Assembly (NCBI GenBank): GCA_934725985.1
Contig: CAKVCX010000001.1
Span: 124,001 to 188,000, forward strand
DNA: 64,000 nucleotides
Direction of reading: 5' to 3'
DNA from: an uncultured Bacilli bacterium
GTDB taxonomy: Bacteria > Bacillota_I > Bacilli_A > RFN20 > CAG-826
Shown piece by piece: positions 58,949 through 64,000 of this stretch (the stretch's first letter is position 1; every line of letters starts with the position of its first letter). The translations under genes and the position numbers were made by a program. The notes beneath the pieces are model-generated. The model was not told the DNA's origin and did no database searches. It saw only the letters and a program-made list of their open reading frames with translations.

Positions 58949-59998
58949 TTATTGCTTTAATGTTTCTATTTCTTCTTCTAATGTAAGTCCAGAAACTCCA
59001 CTTTTAGACGGGATCGAAATAGGGTTATAAAAATATCGATCATCCATATTAAATAATTTAGCAGTAGACTCGCCAGGCAAAGTAGAAGCGTAAGCCTTAT
59101 CTAAAATCATCATCTTAGCATCAAAATCATCAATAAATGAAACCGCCAAAGCTTCTCTAGTCAAAGGCAAGATAGGGGAACCAAATTCTAGTTTCCCGTG
59201 GTGAGATAAAACAATATGTTCAAGCAAAACCGCCACTTCTTTTTTATGATATAAAGGGTGAGAAGTAGTTTTTGCTTCTTCATCTAAAGAATCAAATTCA
59301 TACATGCCAAGTTCTTTTGCCGTATTTCTTACTTCATAAAAGCCCATCGATATATGTCCTAATAGTTTACCTTCTAAAGTAAAATTTGGATTGCTAATTG
59401 AAGACAATTCAAAAAGTTTCCCAAAATCATGGACAATGCAGCCGGCAAGAACAAAATCTCGATTCAATTTAGGATAACAATGGCAAATCTCTAATCCCAA
59501 ATCCGCCATCGTGACGGAATGATAAATCAAGCCCGAGACAAATTCATGATGGTTTTTAACCGCTGCCGGCCATATTTTAAATTTATCAAGATATTTATTT
59601 ACTAAAGTGGACACAAGCTTTCTTAAATCCTCATCCTCAATAGAAGAGACATAAGTCAAAAGCTTTCTAGTTAAAACCTCTTCCTTGACTGGAGATGGCA
59701 AAACAAAATCTGAAACATTAACCTCACCTTCCTTTAAAGGAGAGGAAGAAGTAATCTTAATTTGTAAACTCTTGTTATAATTAAGTACTTTACCGCTTAT
59801 TAAAACAAAATTACCTTTAGAAAATATTTTCTCATCATTAAGACCAACTGACCATAATTTGCCATCTATTTGGCCTGAATTATCTTGCAATAGAATATTC
59901 AAATAATTATCCCCGTTTGTTTTGACACATTTTTTACAATCCGCTACTAAAACGGGACCAGAAAAAGTATCGCCATCTTTTAATTGATTAATCTTCAT
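58949..59998 (-). CDS. yhaM: 3'-5' exoribonuclease YhaM
   Basis: YhaM is a Firmicute exonuclease that trims single-stranded RNA 3' ends. The 349-residue protein has the N-terminal OB fold (about 1-100: FSGPVLVADC... GKLWSV) and an HD domain (about 165-290, with HHEFVSGL and HDFGK). It has AGAGGA as ribosome site and overlaps recX by 11 nt. The set with rny and nrnA gives a Bacillus-like decay route from mRNA to short oligos. Confidence 0.93.
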   Translation of the reverse strand: MKINQLKDGDTFSGPVLVADCKKCVKTNGDNYLNILLQDNSGQIDGKLWSVGLNDEKIFSKGNFVLISGKVLNYNKSLQIKITSSSPLKEGEVNVSDFVLPSPVKEEVLTRKLLTYVSSIEDEDLRKLVSTLVNKYLDKFKIWPAAVKNHHEFVSGLIYHSVTMADLGLEICHCYPKLNRDFVLAGCIVHDFGKLFELSSISNPNFTLEGKLLGHISMGFYEVRNTAKELGMYEFDSLDEEAKTTSHPLYHKKEVAVLLEHIVLSHHGKLEFGSPILPLTREALAVSFIDDFDAKMMILDKAYASTLPGESTAKLFNMDDRYFYNPISIPSKSGVSGLTLEEEIETLKQ

Positions 59999-60800
59999 CG
60001 TTACATCCTCTTACTTTTCCAATTATATCTTCGTAATCGTATCCTTTTCTTAATAGGTAAGAAATAATCATTTGAGATAATTTATAACCTTTATATTTTC
60101 TTTCATATTTAGTTTTTGCTTCGTTAAAATCGCTTTCTAAACTTAAAATATTTTCTTGTTCATCAAGGAAACTTAATGTCTTATCTACCGCTTCTTTAGC
60201 AACATCCAAATCAAAGCCTCTTTCCCTTAAACAAAGCAACGCCTTGCTTATTTTTTTATTTTTTGGAGTCTTAGCTAAACGTTTATCTAAGACTTTGGCA
60301 TAGGATATCGCTTTTAAAAGTTCTTTGTCGCGGGGAAAGTTTAAACTATTTATAATCTTATTTGATATACCTTTTGCATGAAGATTAAATAGTATTTTAT
60401 TCTTGCCATATAAACGGAGCTCGGCAACATCTTTCGCATATGTTTTGGCATATAATTCATCATTAAGCAAGCCATCATCTGTCAATTTATTGATTATTTG
60501 GTTTGCAATAAGAGAATCCGCCCCCTTATTTAATAATTTCTCATAAATAACATTGCTTGGATAATTTTCTCTTGAAAGAAGGCTTATGGCATACTCTAAA
60601 TACTCCTCTTCGTTTATAGAGGATAAGAGTTTTAAAAACTCCTCTTCCGAAAGCATTTTTCCTTCAAAAAGACGAAAATCGGTAAAAGTAGACGGAGATA
60701 AGGCTAGTTTTTGTCCAGACTCAAAAATAATTAGAATTTCTTTTTTCTTTTTCTTTATGCTTTTAATTATTTCACCACGATTTTCTTCTAACACGTTCAT
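59988..60800 (-). CDS. recX: Regulatory protein RecX
   Basis: RecX caps or inhibits the RecA filament. The 270-residue protein has the three-helix repeats (LLSRENYPSNVIYEKLL; NDELYAKTYAKDVAELRLYGKNKI; SYLLRKGYDYEDIIG) arranged as in RecX. An N-terminal segment (about 1-70, with KKEILIIFESGQKLALS) precedes the RecX core and occurs in Bacillus RecX too. It overlaps the glycosyltransferase stop by 29 nt, with GAGGTG as ribosome site. Confidence 0.88.
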   Translation of the reverse strand: MNVLEENRGEIIKSIKKKKKEILIIFESGQKLALSPSTFTDFRLFEGKMLSEEEFLKLLSSINEEEYLEYAISLLSRENYPSNVIYEKLLNKGADSLIANQIINKLTDDGLLNDELYAKTYAKDVAELRLYGKNKILFNLHAKGISNKIINSLNFPRDKELLKAISYAKVLDKRLAKTPKNKKISKALLCLRERGFDLDVAKEAVDKTLSFLDEQENILSLESDFNEAKTKYERKYKGYKLSQMIISYLLRKGYDYEDIIGKVRGCNDED

Positions 60801-61947
60801 ACACCTCGATTATACTTTTATAAAAATGTTCCATTGAATAAATGTCTATGGCTTTTAAGGAAGATTGGATAACTTTATTTTTGTCCTCCTCCTTTAAACC
60901 CATGATTAGTTTCAATTTATTTGGAAAATCCATTTCATCCTTAAAGAAAAAACCAGTCTCCCCATCCTTAATGGTTCCTACTAAATTATCATCATATCTA
61001 GCCATCACAATTAAATGGCTGGCCATGGCTTCCATAAAAGTTAAGCCCTGTGTTTCAGTAATAGAGGCTGAAGCAAAGCAATCCCCTAAATGATAATATT
61101 TTTGAGTTTGGTCCGGATCGCATTTTCCAGTAAAAACCACATAATCGTTTATACCTAAAGAATAAGACAAATCTTGAAGTTCCTTTTCAGCCGGGCCCCA
61201 ACCGGTTATTACTAACTTTACTTTTTCAGAAGGATATTGTTTCTTGAAATTAGCAAACCCTTTTATAACAACGTCAATGCTTTTTTCTTTGGCAATCCTA
61301 CCTAAAGACAATAAAACATATTCGTCTTCTTTTATGCCATATTTATTTTTAAGGGAAAGCGTTTCCTCTTTATTTTCATTAATGGGATCGAATCTAGAGA
61401 ATTCCACCCCAGTAGGAATAACCGAAACAGTCGTATCAATACCTATTGATCTTAAATAATCTTTAATTTTGTCACTAGGAGCAATAAATTCTGTATAAGA
61501 ATTGCTTTTGCCTCGAAAATAAAAACGAACCGCGTGTCTAGCAAATCTATCAAAATGTCCTTTAGTAACATAGTAGGTATAATCTTCTATCATAGTATGA
61601 AAAGTATAAACCGAGCCAATGTGAAATTTAGAAGCAACCAAACCGCCAAAAATCCCAATGCCTGCATCGGTTTGGCAATGAACAACTTCTGGATGAAAAT
61701 CTTTTAATATGGACATAGCTTTTTTGTTATAAAACATAGAAGCCATATAGCCATATAAGGCTTTTAATTTAATGCCAGGGATTCTTAAAATACCTTCTTG
61801 ATAAGTAACATGTTTAGAAAAAGGATTAGTTGTAACTACTATGACATTATGCCCATGGGCCACTAAGGTCTTTCTTAAATTAAAAGTAGAAGTAGCCACC
61901 CCATTTATTTCTGGGGGATATGTATCTGAAAATAAAGCAATATTCAT
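60772..61947 (-). CDS. Glycosyltransferase family 4 (diacylglycerol glucosyltransferase-like)
   Basis: The 391-residue protein is a GT-B fold enzyme with the N-terminal SDTYPPEINGVATS (about 7-20), the catalytic TDAGIG region and the sugar-nucleotide motif E-x7-E in ETQGLTFMEAMAS (about 299-311). It is close to enzymes that glucosylate diacylglycerol in Firmicutes and mollicutes; lipid acceptor is inferred. I start at 61947, with AAAGGTGG upstream. It overlaps the flippase-like gene by 4 nt. Confidence 0.88.
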   Translation of the reverse strand: MNIALFSDTYPPEINGVATSTFNLRKTLVAHGHNVIVVTTNPFSKHVTYQEGILRIPGIKLKALYGYMASMFYNKKAMSILKDFHPEVVHCQTDAGIGIFGGLVASKFHIGSVYTFHTMIEDYTYYVTKGHFDRFARHAVRFYFRGKSNSYTEFIAPSDKIKDYLRSIGIDTTVSVIPTGVEFSRFDPINENKEETLSLKNKYGIKEDEYVLLSLGRIAKEKSIDVVIKGFANFKKQYPSEKVKLVITGWGPAEKELQDLSYSLGINDYVVFTGKCDPDQTQKYYHLGDCFASASITETQGLTFMEAMASHLIVMARYDDNLVGTIKDGETGFFFKDEMDFPNKLKLIMGLKEEDKNKVIQSSLKAIDIYSMEHFYKSIIEVYERVRRKSW

Positions 61948-63395
61948 AAATCCCACCTTTGCATTTCCTCTTCTACCGATTCTTTTTTCTTTTGCGACTT
62001 TCTTACTTTCTCAATTTTTCCTTTTTTTCTTTTTTCTTTTAGTTCTAGATTTGGTTCGATTTTTTCGATTTGCTTAATTACATTCTCATTATCGTCTATG
62101 GGCAAATTATTAGTCTTGCCTTTTCTTGCTTTAAAAATAGAATTTTCGGCAATCTTTTCTTGAATGGCCTTTCTAGAAAGTTGACGCGTCTCATATAAAG
62201 TATCCGCACTTCTTTTACGTTCAGCAAATGTTTCAAGCTGAATATTAACAAATGTTTGTCTGTTCGCATAATGGATAGGCTCTTTAGGACGACTTCTATA
62301 TAATGCTGAAACTAGTCCACTAACCAATAAAGGGATATGGAAAGTAGCCGTTCTCCATAAGATGAGAGTAGAACTAATATAGGCCTGGTTGCCATTAAAA
62401 AAGTTATAAAAAAGGAACTGATAGAATAATTCAGAAACCCCAGCCGAACCAGGAAGAGGAATTAAACCCGTAACCATTTGATGGAAAGAAGATAAAAAGG
62501 CCGAATCAAAGAAAAGCTTGATATCAAATGAAGCACCTTCGTCAAAAGAATGCAAAGCCAAACCGGCAATATAAGGAACCGAATTTCTTAAAAAGATCAT
62601 TATGGAAAATAAGATTAACTGCAATATAACGATAGGAACATTTGATTGCAACCGTCTTAATTCAATCTTGAAGTTTTCAACATGCACCCTTAAATTTTCC
62701 CTTGCCTTATCCGGCTTTTTTATTAGTTTTATCTTGCCTAGAAAACCAATGACGTGATGCAAAATAAAATTATGGAAACGGTGGCTATAACTCATGGCCA
62801 GCAAAAGAAATATAACAGATACATTTAAAACAAAACCCACGATAATCAAAGGGAGCATAGGAAAAGAAATTTGACTACCAAAAAGCATCAGATCAATCGA
62901 TTTGATATTCATTATTTGATTCCATTCAAAACCAATGGAAAGAACATCAAAACCAATTAAAGCAGTTTGATAAAGAATGAACCACATGACCATGATTGAA
63001 GCGGCATTGGACACCTGTATGCCTTGAGATTTTAAGGTATAAACTTGCATAACTTGTCCCCCGCTTGCCCCAGGGGTGATGTCACTATAAAACTGGCCAA
63101 CATAAGAGGCAGCCAATCCTTGGTGAAATTTATAATTCCTAGTATAAAGGCGACAAAAAGCCCAAATAATAACCCCGTCTATGCAATAAGACAAAATAAT
63201 CATGCCTAAAATAATCATTAGATACGCCCAATCAGCTCCGGCAAAAGAAGAAATGACCGCATCAAATTGTCCCCATAAAGACAAAGTCAAAGAAACGACT
63301 GTTGCTATTAAAACAATCAAAATATAAAGAACGTATTTGAATGTTTTTCTATTGTTAGAGGGTATTCCCTTATTATTATCAGATTTAAAAGGCAT
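61944..63395 (-). CDS. Flippase-like membrane protein (UPF0104/MprF-type membrane domain)
   Basis: The 483-residue protein has about eight membrane segments (about 20-355), with the conserved PGASGGQVMQVY (about 108-119) and PGSAGVSE (about 313-320) of the UPF0104/LPG-flippase family, then a 110-residue charged, Lys-rich cytoplasmic tail. That tail is unusual for the family. No lysyl transferase domain is present. Its overlap with the glycosyltransferase suggests it moves or anchors the glycolipid. Confidence 0.83.
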   Translation of the reverse strand: MPFKSDNNKGIPSNNRKTFKYVLYILIVLIATVVSLTLSLWGQFDAVISSFAGADWAYLMIILGMIILSYCIDGVIIWAFCRLYTRNYKFHQGLAASYVGQFYSDITPGASGGQVMQVYTLKSQGIQVSNAASIMVMWFILYQTALIGFDVLSIGFEWNQIMNIKSIDLMLFGSQISFPMLPLIIVGFVLNVSVIFLLLAMSYSHRFHNFILHHVIGFLGKIKLIKKPDKARENLRVHVENFKIELRRLQSNVPIVILQLILFSIMIFLRNSVPYIAGLALHSFDEGASFDIKLFFDSAFLSSFHQMVTGLIPLPGSAGVSELFYQFLFYNFFNGNQAYISSTLILWRTATFHIPLLVSGLVSALYRSRPKEPIHYANRQTFVNIQLETFAERKRSADTLYETRQLSRKAIQEKIAENSIFKARKGKTNNLPIDDNENVIKQIEKIEPNLELKEKRKKGKIEKVRKSQKKKESVEEEMQRWDL

Positions 63396-63442
63396 AACAA
63401 CAAAACATATTCTACCCTAATTTAATCCTTGTGAGGATATTT

Positions 63443-63991
63443 TCATTTCTTTGTATTGTAAATAATGTCTCCAAAATTCAAGATAAAGGCATTCATTAAC
63501 GATTCAACGGAGACATCGCATCCGGAATCGCACCAAGAACGGAACACTCCAATCCCTGCAGACAAAAGGAAGACAGCAACATACTTACGACATTTTTCAT
63601 CACCTTTTAAACTCGCCCAAGGGGAATTTAAAACCATAGGCTCAAAAGTCTTTTTTAATTTATGCAAGAAGTGGCTTTGAGAAACATCGATAATTGTTTT
63701 AATTTTCACCCTGTTATCTTTAATGTAATAGCCTATTTTATAAACGGCATCTAAATAATGTCCTGCCATATTGTCGGAAATAAAGCGTTTCATATCGTCG
63801 ACAATCATGTTTTCTATATCATCTAAAACGGCAGAAATATTCTCATAATGCAAATAGAAAGTGGAACGAGAAATAGATAAATTAGTAGTAATTTCCTTAA
63901 CGGTAACGTCTTGCAAAGGCTTCTTTTGCAATAAACGAAGCGTTTCATTTCTAATGGCTTCTTTTGTTTTTTCTACGCGGCAATCTTTCAT
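63443..63991 (-). CDS. TetR family transcriptional regulator
   Basis: The 182-residue protein has the N-terminal TetR helix-turn-helix (VTVKEITTNLSISRSTFYLHYENI, about 29-52) and a C-terminal ligand/dimer domain. Bacterial TetR repressors often control neighbouring membrane genes; here the flippase-like gene begins 47 nt downstream on the same strand. The start lies 9 bases from the window edge, so an earlier start or a promoter cannot be seen. The inducer is unknown. Confidence 0.85.
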   Translation of the reverse strand: MKDCRVEKTKEAIRNETLRLLQKKPLQDVTVKEITTNLSISRSTFYLHYENISAVLDDIENMIVDDMKRFISDNMAGHYLDAVYKIGYYIKDNRVKIKTIIDVSQSHFLHKLKKTFEPMVLNSPWASLKGDEKCRKYVAVFLLSAGIGVFRSWCDSGCDVSVESLMNAFILNFGDIIYNTKK

Positions 63992-64000
63992 ATTGAGGAA

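Overview
The window is chromosomal DNA from an AT-rich member of the Bacillota, most likely an uncultured, gut-type lineage of the class Bacilli (Erysipelotrichia/RF39-like). The evidence is the gene neighbourhoods, which match Bacilli one after another: rpoE-argS, gpsB-rnpB, pgsA-cinA-recA, rny-ymdB-miaB, cmk-der-HU, dnaD-nth-recU, mnmG-rsmG-parA-parB and prsA-hit-yhaM. The RNase P RNA is B-type. TGA is a normal stop codon (many ATGA stop/start overlaps), so this is not a code-4 mollicute. The lineage call is inference; no rRNA gene is present.

Layout. 1-110 (-) is the 5' part of an unidentified structured RNA. 154-2721 holds lgt, a small membrane protein, a TSCPD protein and a PduL-type phosphotransacylase with a Cys-rich tail. 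2899-4546 holds mgtE and tRNA-Leu. 4623-6792 is a MerR-controlled flavodoxin/cupin module. 6868-12909 holds an ABC-F ATPase, a LemA-like protein and the HAD-ispD-S1-pgi operon. 13058-13507 is a five-tRNA cluster. 14013-22426 carries an M3 peptidase, Nfu, two pAp/nanoRNA phosphatases, rpoE-argS-ispF-ychF and a cold-shock protein. 22553-27327 is a pair of ABC ATPase-FtsX fusions with large extracellular parts. 27371-38026 is a long minus-strand block for one-carbon metabolism (fhs), tRNA modification (tcdA, miaA, miaB), RNA decay (rny, ymdB), DNA repair (recA), lipid synthesis (pgsA), RNase P RNA and division (gpsB). 38101-44410 covers DNA repair and replication (exonuclease, recU, nth, dnaD), a half-length CCA-adding enzyme, HU, der and cmk. 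44580-45643 holds a ferredoxin and an FMN-riboswitch-controlled riboflavin transporter. 45713-54484 is parB-parA-rsmG-mnmG and the complete sufCDSUB Fe-S operon. 54721-60800 holds two PrsA-like lipoproteins, HIT, YhaM and RecX. 60772-63991 is a glycolipid glycosyltransferase, a flippase-like protein and a TetR regulator.

The genes are almost all housekeeping, and no phage, IS, CRISPR or defence locus is visible. Iron-sulfur biology is a thread: Suf, Nfu and ferredoxin sit with likely clients MiaB and Nth. RNA turnover and modification is another: RNase Y, YhaM, NrnA, RNase P, MiaA/B, TcdA, MnmG and RsmG.

The most unusual points are: (1) MiaB carries a C-terminal YlbF/YmcA-type domain, a fusion of the methylthiotransferase to a Y-complex (RicA-like) subunit, in the same operon as RNase Y; (2) at least eight genes lack a Shine-Dalgarno sequence and have a -10 box 5-10 nt before the start codon, which suggests leaderless transcripts; (3) promoters here prefer TTGC-type -35 boxes; (4) a hairpin that would mask the ribosome binding site precedes the ABC pair and has the same arms as the riboswitch platform of the riboflavin transporter; (5) several promoters carry perfect short palindromes that look like operators; (6) there is an unassigned structured RNA at the left edge.
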